DNA from: Scandinavium hiltneri
GTDB taxonomy: Bacteria > Pseudomonadota > Gammaproteobacteria > Enterobacterales > Enterobacteriaceae
Assembly (NCBI RefSeq): GCF_024764835.1
Contig: NZ_JALIGE010000068.1
Coordinates: 186,001 to 250,000 of the forward strand
Length of the DNA stretch: 64,000 nucleotides
Direction of reading: 5' to 3'
The notes beneath the pieces are model-generated. The model was not told where the DNA came from and did no database searches. It worked only from the letters and a program-made list of their open reading frames with translations. Each line of letters starts with the position of its first letter. The first letter of the stretch is position 1. This document shows, one piece after another, positions 53,743 to 62,416 of this stretch. The translations under genes and the position numbers were made by a program.

Positions 53743-54852
53743 TTAAACGCCCGGTTCTTTGTGCAGCCGACGACATGCAGAGCCATCCTCACGGAACAGA
53801 TGGCAACGCTCTGGCGGCAGACCGATAGCGAATTTGGCTCCCTCTTCTACCAACACCACGTCATTCTGGCGGTACACCAGGTTCTGACGGATGGCGGGGA
53901 TCTGGATATGAATTTGCGTTTCGTGACCCAGTTGCTCGACGACCTGGACGTCCCCTTCGAGGGTGACATCGGCGATGTCACTCGGTAGAAGATGCTCAGG
54001 ACGAATACCTAACGACATATTGGCGCCGACCTGCACGCCGGTACTTTCAACCGGCAGCCAGATTTGCTGACGGTTAGGCAGTTCCACCTGCACCTGCTCA
54101 ATGGCGGTAGCAGTGACTTTCACCGGCAGGAAGTTCATCTTCGGCGAGCCAATAAAGCCCGCGACAAAGCGATCGGCCGGGTAGTGATAGAGTTCCAGCG
54201 GCTTGCCAATCTGCGCCACGCGTCCGGCATCCAGCACCACGATTTTGTCGGCGAGAGTCATCGCTTCGACCTGATCGTGGGTGACGTAAATCATCGTGCG
54301 GCCCAGACGCTTGTGCAGACGGGAAATCTCAATGCGCATCTGTACGCGCAGCGCAGCGTCGAGGTTCGACAGCGGCTCATCGAGCAGGAACACGCGCGGT
54401 TCGGCCACCAGCGTACGGCCAATGGCCACACGCTGACGCTGACCGCCGGAAAGCGCTTTCGGTTTACGCTCCAGAAGGTGAGCCAGCTGCAGCACTTCGG
54501 CCACCTGAGTCACGCGCTGGTTAATGACGTCTTTCTTTGCCCCGGCTAACTTGAGGCCGAAAGACATGTTTTCTGCAACAGAGAGATGGGGGTACAACGC
54601 GTAGGACTGGAACACCATGCCGATACCGCGTTCAGCAGGCGGCGTTTCGTTCATGCGTTTATCACCAATCAGCAGTTCCCCGCTGGTGATGGTTTCCAGT
54701 CCGGCGATCATGCGCAGCAGCGTAGATTTGCCGCAGCCCGATGGCCCGACAAACACCACAAACTCCCCCTCATGGATGTCGAGATTGATGTCTTTCGACA
54801 CCACCACGTCACCCCAGGCTTTCGTTACGTTTCGCAGCTGTACGCTCGCCAT
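53743..54852 (-). CDS. malK: Maltose/maltodextrin ABC ATPase MalK
   Basis: 369 residues. Walker A GPSGCGKST near 36-44, signature LSGGQRQRV near 134, Walker B VFLLDEPLSNLD and the switch His in YVTHDQ are all present. The C-terminal regulatory domain from about 235 binds MalT and EIIA-Glc. It energises MalFG. Divergent from malEFG across the MalT/CRP control region. Confidence 0.97.
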   Translation of the reverse strand: MASVQLRNVTKAWGDVVVSKDINLDIHEGEFVVFVGPSGCGKSTLLRMIAGLETITSGELLIGDKRMNETPPAERGIGMVFQSYALYPHLSVAENMSFGLKLAGAKKDVINQRVTQVAEVLQLAHLLERKPKALSGGQRQRVAIGRTLVAEPRVFLLDEPLSNLDAALRVQMRIEISRLHKRLGRTMIYVTHDQVEAMTLADKIVVLDAGRVAQIGKPLELYHYPADRFVAGFIGSPKMNFLPVKVTATAIEQVQVELPNRQQIWLPVESTGVQVGANMSLGIRPEHLLPSDIADVTLEGDVQVVEQLGHETQIHIQIPAIRQNLVYRQNDVVLVEEGAKFAIGLPPERCHLFREDGSACRRLHKEPGV

Positions 54853-55222
54853 CCCCTTCTCCCTTCGTTACAACCGGTCACTAAAAGAAACATTCATCTG
54901 CGGCTGACTATGCGCGACCAATAACTTTCGTGAATCCTCCACCCTTGAGTTTTTCATGGGGGAGGAGGTGGGAGGATGAGAAGAATGCACCTGACCCCGC
55001 GCACGGCGTGGCCTGGCTAAAATCGTGATGGGTACGGCAAAAATCAGCGTCATTTTGTGTGCGCCAGAACCCATAACTTAAAATTATGTAACAGAGATCA
55101 CATAAACGAGGGGTGGGGCGTAGGGTCGGGGAGGATGGAAAGAGGTTGCTAAGAAAGGAAACTCAGCGTTGTAAAAGCCACCAGGCGTATCCACGAGTAC
55201 ATCACCAAATAGGACGGGATAT
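54853..55222. promoter_or_regulatory. malK-malE divergent control region (MalT boxes, CRP sites)
   Basis: 370 bp between malK and malE. MalT boxes of the GGA(G/T)GA type occur as a cluster at 54961-54979 and again at 55130-55138 (GGAGGATGG, as in E. coli malEp). TGTAACAGAGATCACA at 55087-55102 is a CRP site with one mismatch to TGTGA-N6-TCACA. The layout, MalT boxes at both ends with CRP between, is that of the E. coli malEp-malKp region, where CRP shifts MalT between overlapping sites. Confidence 0.85.
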
Positions 55223-56413
55223 ATGAAAATCAAAACTGGCGCACGCATCCTCGCGCTGTCTGCACTGACCACGATGATGTTTTCCGCCTCTGCCTTCGCC
55301 AAAATCGAAGAAGGTAAGCTGGTTATCTGGATCAATGGCGATAAAGGCTATAACGGCCTTGCTGAAGTCGGTAAGAAATTCGAGAAAGACACCGGCATCA
55401 AAGTGACCATTGAGCACCCGGATAAACTGGAAGAGAAATACCCGCAGGTTGCCGCCACTGGCGATGGCCCGGACATCATCTTCTGGGCGCATGACCGTTT
55501 TGGTGGCTACGCGCAGTCTGGTTTGCTGGCTGAAGTGACCCCAGATAAAGCGTTCCAGGACAAGCTGTACCCGTTCACCTGGGATGCCGTGCGTTACAAC
55601 GGCAAGCTGATTGCCTACCCAATCGCGGTAGAAGCGCTGTCGCTTATCTATAACAAAGACCTGGTGCCTAACCCGCCGAAGACCTGGGAAGAGATCCCGG
55701 CGCTGGATAAAGAACTGAAAGCGAAGGGTAAATCTGCGCTGATGTTCAACCTGCAAGAGCCGTACTTCACCTGGCCACTGATTGCCGCCGACGGCGGTTA
55801 CGCGTTCAAGTTTGAAAACGGCAAATATGACGTTAAAGACGTGGGCGTTGATAGCCCTAGCGCGAAAGCAGGTTTGACCTTCCTGGTTGACCTTATCAAG
55901 AACAAACACATGAACGCCGACACCGATTACTCCATCGCAGAAGCTGCCTTCAACAAAGGCGAAACTGCGATGACCATCAACGGTCCGTGGGCGTGGTCGA
56001 ACATCGACAAGAGCAAAATCAACTACGGCGTCACCATGCTGCCGACCTTTAAAGGCAAAGCGTCTAAACCGTTCGTGGGCGTGCTGAGCGCGGGCATCAA
56101 CGCTGCCAGCCCGAATAAAGAACTGGCGAAAGAGTTTCTCGAAAACTACCTGCTGACCAACGACGGTCTGGCGGAAGTGAACAAGGATAAACCGCTGGGT
56201 GCCGTTGCGCTGAAATCCTACCAGGAACAGCTGGAAAAAGATCCACGCATCGCCGCCACTATGGCCAACGCCCAGAAAGGCGAAATCATGCCTAACATCC
56301 CGCAGATGGCTGCCTTCTGGTACGCCACCCGCACCGCGGTTATCAACGCGGCCAGCGGACGTCAGACCGTAGACGCTGCACTGAAAGATGCTCAGGGACG
56401 TATTACTAAGTAA
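55223..56413 (+). CDS. malE: Maltose/maltodextrin-binding protein MalE
   Basis: 396 residues, the E. coli length. Signal peptide 1-26 (MKIKTGARILALSALTTMMF, cut after AFA). The mature KIEEGKLVIWINGDKGYNGL and the sugar-contact sequences LQEPYFTWPLIAADGGYAF and MTINGPWAWSNID are kept. It delivers maltose and maltodextrins to MalFGK2 and to the Tar receptor. First gene of malEFG. Confidence 0.98.
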   Translation: MKIKTGARILALSALTTMMFSASAFAKIEEGKLVIWINGDKGYNGLAEVGKKFEKDTGIKVTIEHPDKLEEKYPQVAATGDGPDIIFWAHDRFGGYAQSGLLAEVTPDKAFQDKLYPFTWDAVRYNGKLIAYPIAVEALSLIYNKDLVPNPPKTWEEIPALDKELKAKGKSALMFNLQEPYFTWPLIAADGGYAFKFENGKYDVKDVGVDSPSAKAGLTFLVDLIKNKHMNADTDYSIAEAAFNKGETAMTINGPWAWSNIDKSKINYGVTMLPTFKGKASKPFVGVLSAGINAASPNKELAKEFLENYLLTNDGLAEVNKDKPLGAVALKSYQEQLEKDPRIAATMANAQKGEIMPNIPQMAAFWYATRTAVINAASGRQTVDAALKDAQGRITK

Positions 56414-56428
56414 GTCATAAGGCACGAA

Positions 56429-56507
56429 ATGTAGGCCTGATAAGCGAAGCGTCATCAGGCGCTGTTGCCGGATGGCGACGCAAAGCGTCTTATCCGGCCT
56501 ACACGTT
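56429..56507. repeat. BIME (two facing REP units) in malE-malF
   Basis: GTAGGCCTGATAAGCGAAGC / GCGTCATCAGGC and GCCGGATGGCGACGCAAAGC / GTCTTATCCGGCCTAC are two inverted REP palindromes back to back. E. coli also has REP in this gap, where it protects the malE part of the mRNA and makes MalE far more abundant than MalF. Confidence 0.95.
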
Positions 56508-56533
56508 TTCACAGCTGTAGAGGAATAGACCCC

Positions 56534-58078
56534 ATGGATGCCGTTAAAAAGAGTCACTGGTGGCAAAGCGAAACGCTGAAGTGGTCCGTTGTCGGGCTGC
56601 TGGGCCTGCTGGTTGGCTACCTTGTTGTTTTAATGTACGCCCAGGGGGAGTACCTGTTCGCCATCATGACGCTGATTTTAAGCTCTGCTGGCCTGTATAT
56701 TTTCGCCAATCGTAAAGCCTACGCGTGGCGCTATGTTTATCCTGGCATGGCCGGCATGGGGCTGTTCGTCCTGTTCCCGCTTATCTGCACCATCGCCATC
56801 GCGTTCACGAACTACAGCAGCACCAACCAGCTGACCCAGGAACGCGCACAGCAGGTGTTGATGGACCGTTCTTATCAGGCGGGCAAAACCTATAACTTCG
56901 GGTTATACCCGGCGGGCGATGCGTGGAAGCTGGCGCTGACCGACGGTGACAGCGGTAAAAATTACGTCTCCGACGCCTTCAAATTTGGCGAAGAGCAAAA
57001 AATCACCCTGAAAGAAGCCGATGCGCTGCCGGAAGGTGAACGTGGCAACCTGCGCGTCATCACTCAAAATCGTCAGGCGCTGAATCAGCTGACCGCGATT
57101 CTGCCGGATGACAGCAAAGTGATCATGAGTTCTCTGCGCCAGTTCTCCGGCACCCGCCCGCTCTATACCGAAGGGCAAAACGGCGAGCTGACCAACAACC
57201 AGAGCGGCGTGAAATATCGCCCCAATAACCAGGTTGGCTTTTATCAGGCGGTCAACGCCGACGGTAACTGGGGCGATGAAAAGCTGAGCCCGGGCTACAC
57301 CGTCAGCATCGGCTGGGATAACTTCACCCGCGTCTTCACCGACGAAGGCATTCAGAAACCGTTCTTCGCCATCTTCGTGTGGACCGTGATTTTCTCGGTG
57401 CTGACCGTACTGCTGACCGTAGCCGTGGGCATGGTGCTGGCCTGCGTGGTGCAGTGGGAATCGTTGAAAGGGAAAGCCGTTTACCGCGTGCTGCTGATTC
57501 TGCCATACGCCGTGCCGTCGTTTATCTCGATCCTTATCTTCAAAGGTCTGTTCAACCAGAGCTTTGGTGAAATTAACATGATGCTGAGCGCGCTGTTTGG
57601 CATCAAACCGGCGTGGTTCAGCGACCCAACCACCGCGCGCTCGATGATTATCATCGTCAACACCTGGCTCGGTTATCCGTACATGATGATCCTGTGCATG
57701 GGGCTGCTGAAGGCGATTCCGGACGATTTATACGAAGCCTCGGCGATGGATGGCGCAGGCCCGTTCCAGAACTTCTTTAAGATTACGCTGCCGCTGCTGA
57801 TCAAGCCGCTGACGCCGTTGATGATCGCCAGCTTTGCCTTTAACTTTAACAACTTCGTGCTTATCCAGCTGTTGACCAACGGTGGCCCGGACAGGCTCGG
57901 CACCACCACTCCGGCGGGCTATACCGACCTGTTGGTGAGCTACACCTACCGTATCGCCTTTGAAGGCGGCGGCGGTCAGGACTTCGGTCTGGCGGCGGCG
58001 ATTGCCACGCTGATCTTCCTGTTGGTAGGGGCGCTTGCGATTATCAACCTCAAAGCCACGCGCATGAAATTCGATTAA
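56534..58078 (+). CDS. malF: Maltose ABC permease MalF
   Basis: 514 residues, the E. coli length. Eight membrane segments, with the large periplasmic P2 loop (about 95-275) that touches MalE. The EAA motif YEASAMDGAGPFQNFFKITLP near 400 fits the MalK groove. The start MDAVKKSHWW, after TAGAGGAAT, matches E. coli; the frame runs upstream into the BIME without likeness. Confidence 0.97.
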   Translation: MDAVKKSHWWQSETLKWSVVGLLGLLVGYLVVLMYAQGEYLFAIMTLILSSAGLYIFANRKAYAWRYVYPGMAGMGLFVLFPLICTIAIAFTNYSSTNQLTQERAQQVLMDRSYQAGKTYNFGLYPAGDAWKLALTDGDSGKNYVSDAFKFGEEQKITLKEADALPEGERGNLRVITQNRQALNQLTAILPDDSKVIMSSLRQFSGTRPLYTEGQNGELTNNQSGVKYRPNNQVGFYQAVNADGNWGDEKLSPGYTVSIGWDNFTRVFTDEGIQKPFFAIFVWTVIFSVLTVLLTVAVGMVLACVVQWESLKGKAVYRVLLILPYAVPSFISILIFKGLFNQSFGEINMMLSALFGIKPAWFSDPTTARSMIIIVNTWLGYPYMMILCMGLLKAIPDDLYEASAMDGAGPFQNFFKITLPLLIKPLTPLMIASFAFNFNNFVLIQLLTNGGPDRLGTTTPAGYTDLLVSYTYRIAFEGGGGQDFGLAAAIATLIFLLVGALAIINLKATRMKFD

Positions 58079-58084
58079 GCCTAA

Positions 58085-58206
58085 AAGACCAGGCGTTATT
58101 GGCGCAGCCAGTTTGAACATGGACTGCGCGGAAAAACCGGAGCGTACACGTAGTACGTGAGGATTTTGAGCACAGCTCAGGTTCAAAATGGCAAGTAAAA
58201 TAGCCT
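58085..58206. repeat. Probable dispersed intergenic repeat in malF-malG
   Basis: The gap begins AGACCAGGCG and ends AGCCTGGAG, with inner GCGCAG / CTGCGC blocks and a GTACACGTAGTACGTGAGG centre. I recall very similar 120-bp units in other enterobacterial gaps, but cannot confirm it here; only one copy is in the window. E. coli malF and malG are much closer together. Confidence 0.5.
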
Positions 58207-58234
58207 GGAGCGGTGTTAAGGAGAGATTCATTTT

Positions 58235-59125
58235 ATGGCTATGGTTCAACCGAAATCTCAAAAGCTGCGTTTATTCACCACGCACCTGTTGCTACTGATT
58301 TTCATCGCCACAATCATGTTCCCGCTGCTGATGGTTATCGCCATTTCGCTGCGCGAAGGTAACTTCGCCACCGGCAGCCTGATCCCGGACCAGATATCCT
58401 GGGAGCACTGGAAGCTGGCGCTGGGCTTTAGCGTCGAGCACGCCGATGGCCGCGTCACGCCGCCGCCGTTCCCGGTGCTGCTGTGGCTGTGGAACTCGAT
58501 CAAAATTGCGGGCATCACCGCGGTCGGTATCGTGGCGCTTTCCACCACCTGTGCTTACGCCTTCGCCCGTATGAAGTTTCCGGGCAAAGCGACGCTGTTG
58601 AAAAGTATGCTGATTTTCCAGATGTTCCCGGCGGTGCTGTCACTGGTCGCGCTGTATGCCCTGTTCGACCGCCTCGGCCAGTACATTCCGTTCATCGGCC
58701 TGAATACCCACGGCGGCGTTATCTTCGCCTACATGGGCGGCATCGCGCTGCACGTCTGGACCATCAAAGGCTACTTCGAAACCATCGACGGTTCGCTGGA
58801 AGAAGCCGCCGCACTGGACGGTGCCACGCCGTGGCAGGCGTTCCGCCTGGTGCTGTTGCCGCTGTCCGTGCCGATTCTGGCGGTGGTCTTTATTCTGTCG
58901 TTCATCGCCGCCATCACCGAAGTGCCGGTTGCTTCCTTGCTGCTGCGCGACGTGAACAGTTACACCCTGGCCGTTGGGATGCAGCAATATCTCAACCCGC
59001 AAAACTACCTGTGGGGCGACTTTGCCGCGGCGGCTGTGTTGTCCGCTATCCCTATCACGCTGGTGTTCCTGCTGGCCCAGCGCTGGCTGGTTAATGGCCT
59101 GACGGCGGGCGGAGTGAAAGGTTAA
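58235..59125 (+). CDS. malG: Maltose ABC permease MalG
   Basis: 296 residues, six membrane segments, EAA motif LEEAAALDGATPWQAFRLVLLPLS near 188-211 (EEAAALDG). With MalF it makes the channel of the maltose transporter; its C-terminal tail reaches between the MalK subunits. AAGGAGAGA precedes the start. The gene is followed by a CTGCCCTA / TAGGGCAG hairpin and then a strong terminator. Confidence 0.97.
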   Translation: MAMVQPKSQKLRLFTTHLLLLIFIATIMFPLLMVIAISLREGNFATGSLIPDQISWEHWKLALGFSVEHADGRVTPPPFPVLLWLWNSIKIAGITAVGIVALSTTCAYAFARMKFPGKATLLKSMLIFQMFPAVLSLVALYALFDRLGQYIPFIGLNTHGGVIFAYMGGIALHVWTIKGYFETIDGSLEEAAALDGATPWQAFRLVLLPLSVPILAVVFILSFIAAITEVPVASLLLRDVNSYTLAVGMQQYLNPQNYLWGDFAAAAVLSAIPITLVFLLAQRWLVNGLTAGGVKG

Positions 59126-59219
59126 GTTTCATTGTTATACCTGCCCTAAAGATTTCGGGTTAGGGCAGTGCCACTGTAATGCCACTGTTATCCTCAATTT
59201 GTACTTGTGACTGTTGATT

Positions 59220-59247
59220 TGGCGCTCTCTGGAGCGCCATTTTTTTA
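59220..59247 (+). terminator. malEFG terminator
   Basis: GGCGCTC and GAGCGCC arms with a 4-nt loop, then seven T. The convergent psiE stop overlaps the T run. Confidence 0.92.
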
Positions 59248-59655
59248 TTCACGTTTCAGGCGTTTTGAGTTGCACAGCCAAAGGGTGATAACCAGCAGCA
59301 GGATCGCCGCGGAGTAGATCAGGACATCGAGTGGGGATTTATGATCAACGATGATCAGCCGCACGATGGCGGTGATCCCGATGTAGACGAAGTAGCGCAG
59401 CGGGAAGTGAAAGCCGGACTGAAAGTATTTCACTATCAGCGCGATAAATTCAAAATAGAGAAAGTAAACCACCAGCCCTTCCACCAACTCGTACTTGCTG
59501 GTTTGTTCCGGGGCGAACAGGACATCGGCCAGATGGAGCGTTTCTTTGCCGAGGAAAACCACCAGGATCAGGCCCAGGCTGAGCAAACCCAGATTCAACA
59601 CGGTCTGCAAAACGGTGGAGATAAATTCAACGCGTGGACGAGTCAGCGATGTCAT
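59245..59655 (-). CDS. psiE: Phosphate-starvation-inducible protein PsiE
   Basis: 136 residues, as in E. coli PsiE. Four membrane segments (VLNLGLLSLGLILVVFLG, YFLYFEFIALIVKYF, YFVYIGITAIVRLIIVD, AAILLLVITLWLC). Induced by phosphate starvation through PhoB and by cAMP-CRP in E. coli; function unknown. E. coli has xylE between malG and psiE; it is absent here. Confidence 0.93.
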   Translation of the reverse strand: MTSLTRPRVEFISTVLQTVLNLGLLSLGLILVVFLGKETLHLADVLFAPEQTSKYELVEGLVVYFLYFEFIALIVKYFQSGFHFPLRYFVYIGITAIVRLIIVDHKSPLDVLIYSAAILLLVITLWLCNSKRLKRE

Positions 59656-59758
59656 ACAGCTTCTCCTTCGTTCGTTGTGGCGAACCCCTTGTATAACGCA
59701 AAAATGTGACGGAGATCTACATTTTTTGTTTATATTTCGCGCAGGTCACCATCGAGAA

Positions 59759-60463
59759 TTATACCCGGACGAAGTCAGTCTCAAAGTTAAAAGTGTGCCA
59801 GAGGTGACGCGCGCAGGAATACTCGAACAATTTACCGTTATCAAGAAAAGCGGTTTGATCCACTTGCACCAACACCGTGGGGCCACTCAAAGCCAGCCAT
59901 TCAATTTCTTGCTCACTGGCCTGTACACCACTAATATTCATGTGTGCACTGTGCACCGTGAAACCCAGTTCACCAGTGATATAGCGATAAATGGATTGCC
60001 TGACATGGCCCAGGTTAAGCTGCGGGATTAAGGCGATTGGCATCCAAGTGTATTCAATAATCGAGGGAATGCCATCGATTACCCGCACACGATTAATTTC
60101 ATACACCAGCTCGCCAGTTGGCATTAACAGTTTCCGGGCAATGTCCTCACTGGCGGGCACAGCAGTAAAGCACTGAACTCGCGTTTCAAGTGTTTTACCA
60201 GACCATGCACAGCGTTCAGCGGTACCCAGCAAATGCGAATTACTGGCAGCAGAAGCCAGACGTTTCACAAAAGAACCCAGTCCGCGCTTGCGAAGTACCA
60301 GGCCTTCCCTGACCAGTAAATCCAGCGCCTTGGCCACGGTTAATTCGCTACAGGCAAATTCCAGAGCCAATTTTGATCCTTCGGGGAGCTTCTTATCCGG
60401 AGCATATATCCCGGAGACAATTCGTCGCCGGACTTCCTGATATATTTCCATATACTTAGGCAT
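59759..60463 (-). CDS. GntR-family regulator with UTRA domain
   Basis: 234 residues. The N-terminal winged helix is KYMEIYQEVRRRIVSGIY, then LALEFACSELTVAKALDLLV. The C-terminal UTRA ligand domain is about 85-230 (LVYEINRVRVIDGIPSIIEYTWMP). It is of the HutC/TreR subfamily, which binds sugar phosphates or similar metabolites. It lies 45 bp after the gene before it on the same strand, so it is the last gene of the PTS operon and probably controls it. Confidence 0.88.
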   Translation of the reverse strand: MPKYMEIYQEVRRRIVSGIYAPDKKLPEGSKLALEFACSELTVAKALDLLVREGLVLRKRGLGSFVKRLASAASNSHLLGTAERCAWSGKTLETRVQCFTAVPASEDIARKLLMPTGELVYEINRVRVIDGIPSIIEYTWMPIALIPQLNLGHVRQSIYRYITGELGFTVHSAHMNISGVQASEQEIEWLALSGPTVLVQVDQTAFLDNGKLFEYSCARHLWHTFNFETDFVRV

Positions 60464-60508
60464 AACCCACTCCGCAAACGGCCCCAGATCGGGGCCGGAA
60501 TCTGTTGA

Positions 60509-61369
60509 TTAACGTGATAGGGACGCGGCCATCCGAACCCAGGTGTGTCGACGCCCCCGAATGGCCATGGAGAGCGCGTTTACCGCTTCAGGACTGGCCA
60601 TGCCTGCAACACCCGCATCACCAAAGTTATGCATATCACTACCACAACGTTTGCTGGCGAGGCCAATTTCGCGAACCGTAGCACAATCAGCGCCTTCCTG
60701 ACTACTGCTCAGGGTGGTGATCGCCAGACCCTGCTGCTGTTGTATAACGTCAACAATGGCGGCGACTTTCGCTTCTGATGCCCCGCGACATCCGGCCGGT
60801 GCAGGGAAAATGACGCCATGCGCACCTGCTGCGATAAACGCGGCATACTCCTGCGGCAGAGCCAGACCCGCAGTACAGAATTTTGCCACCAGGATCATTT
60901 TGTCGGTCTGCTGGCCAGCCGCCGCGATGGCGTCACACATTCTGTCCAGCGTGACACCGGGTTTGTCATACCCCGTGAGGCAGAAAAAGTCGGCATGTTG
61001 GACTGCCGCCAGGTTGGCCTCGCTAAAGACATTCGCGCCGGCAGGCGCTGATGGGTCCAGGACTTCCAGACTGACGCCGACTAACCGGCCGGTCAGTTTT
61101 TTCATCTGAGTAATCGCATTTTCGCCGAAGCGGGAATGTCCACCGGTGACCACGGGCTGCTGACAATTCAATCCTTTCAACAGGAGCAAGTCGGCACCAA
61201 AGGCACACAGCAGCTCCGCATTACTGACTTCGGCAAAAAGCGCAGGCGCTTCGGCAGCTACCTCCGCCATAATGACTCGCCCTTCGCATGCAGCAATCGC
61301 ATCGCGCAAAAGCGGCCCGGTAACGGATTGCTGAAAATCACTGGCACGACAATTCAAAATACGTTGCAT
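60509..61369 (-). CDS. TIM-barrel-like protein of PTS operons (DUF7916-type, function unknown)
   Basis: 286 residues, no signal or membrane segment. Beta-alpha repeats can be seen: GRVIMAEVAAEAP, GADLLLLKGLN, RLVGVSLEVLD, HADFFCLTGYDKPG, KMILVAKFCTAGL and AHGVIFPAPAGCRGASE. The last third has HNFGDAGVAGMASPEAVNALSMAIRGRRHTW (GDAGVAGMA at about 250-258). Similar proteins in PTS operons are annotated PEP phosphonomutase-like or haloacid dehalogenase-like, neither with clear motifs here. A lyase or isomerase of a sugar phosphate is likely. It starts 9 bp after the oxidoreductase gene. Confidence 0.65.
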   Translation of the reverse strand: MQRILNCRASDFQQSVTGPLLRDAIAACEGRVIMAEVAAEAPALFAEVSNAELLCAFGADLLLLKGLNCQQPVVTGGHSRFGENAITQMKKLTGRLVGVSLEVLDPSAPAGANVFSEANLAAVQHADFFCLTGYDKPGVTLDRMCDAIAAAGQQTDKMILVAKFCTAGLALPQEYAAFIAAGAHGVIFPAPAGCRGASEAKVAAIVDVIQQQQGLAITTLSSSQEGADCATVREIGLASKRCGSDMHNFGDAGVAGMASPEAVNALSMAIRGRRHTWVRMAASLSR

Positions 61370-61378
61370 AAAGACTCC

Positions 61379-62416
61379 TTAGTCCAGGGTGACAGTGGCG
61401 GGGGACGGTTGCCGGAAGGCCGTTTCGAGGATCTCCAGATTGGTGAGCGCTTCTTCTTCACTGACATAGTTGGCCGTTCCGAGGGTCAGTGTTTCATAAA
61501 GCGCATCGTAGACCCGGCCGTAATCTCCTGGCACGGCAGGCAACCTTTCGCACACAATCTCCCCCTGTTCATTTTCATATTCCAGCAATGACATTTGTTC
61601 ATCCGCTCCAAATCCAGCATCACCCGGCATCACACCGGCTTTGAGGCTGGCCTCCTGCTTATCAATGCCGTAACGAATAAAAGAGCCCCGGCTGCCGTGA
61701 ACAATAAATTTGGGGTAGTCAATTTTCACCAGATGACTGGTTTTAACGATAGCTTTGCAATGGCCATAATAGAGCTGGGTTTCAAAGGTATCGTCGGGGT
61801 TTGCCGGATTGCGTAAGCTGCGCAAGTGGTAACTCACCTGCCGGGGTCGCCCGAGGAGGGATATCATTTGATCGAGGGTATGCACTCCCAGACCATAAAA
61901 TGCGCCATTAAAATGGCTGTCCGGCTGGGCTTCCGTCTGCGGACGGAAGTAATCAAAATGGCTTTCTATCTCAATGAGTTCGCCCAGCTTGCCGCTGTCT
62001 ATGGCCTGCTTCATGGTCAGAAAACAGCTGTCAAAACGGCGATTCTGGAAAGGAGAAACCGTCAGCCCCTTGCTTCGCGCGAGCTCAAACAGCGTTTTGG
62101 CCTCCTCCAGGGTCGTGGTAAAAGGCTTTTCGACCAGCACATTCTTGCCGTGCTCAAGACATTGCCTGGCGTAATGAAAATGGCTATCCGGAGGAGTACA
62201 GACCACCACCAGAGCAATGCTTTCATCCTGCAAAATATCCTCTAATGACGAAGTAAATTCGATGCCCTGATAAAGAGCAGCGGTTTCTGTTTCCGGCTTA
62301 CGGTGACGGTTAAAAATACGTTTAACGTTAAATTTATCCTTACGCTTGAGCACATAAGGTAAATGATAACGGCTGGCGCTTTTACCAAAGCCAATATACG
62401 CGGTGTTAATCATCAT
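61379..62416 (-). CDS. Gfo/Idh/MocA-family oxidoreductase (YhhX-like)
   Basis: 345 residues. The N-terminal NAD(P) fold starts MMINTAYIGFGKSASRYHLP. The family motif EKPF is in NVLVEKPFTTTLEEA near 95, and the catalytic-region HTLDQMISLLGRP near 180 is kept. It is a close paralogue of E. coli YhhX over its whole length (NRRFDSCFLTMKQAI, AIVKTSHLVKIDYPKFIVHG). Such enzymes oxidise or epimerise sugars or inositols. It overlaps the EIICB stop by 11 bp, with CAGGAT before the ATG, so translation is coupled. Confidence 0.88.
   Translation of the reverse strand: MMINTAYIGFGKSASRYHLPYVLKRKDKFNVKRIFNRHRKPETETAALYQGIEFTSSLEDILQDESIALVVVCTPPDSHFHYARQCLEHGKNVLVEKPFTTTLEEAKTLFELARSKGLTVSPFQNRRFDSCFLTMKQAIDSGKLGELIEIESHFDYFRPQTEAQPDSHFNGAFYGLGVHTLDQMISLLGRPRQVSYHLRSLRNPANPDDTFETQLYYGHCKAIVKTSHLVKIDYPKFIVHGSRGSFIRYGIDKQEASLKAGVMPGDAGFGADEQMSLLEYENEQGEIVCERLPAVPGDYGRVYDALYETLTLGTANYVSEEEALTNLEILETAFRQPSPATVTLD

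Noticed and set aside
55202..56566. 454-codon open frame opposite malE
   Set aside because: Runs through malE, the BIME and the malE promoter side; residues are shadow-like (HFRQTVVG, VNQEGQTC) and malE is certain.
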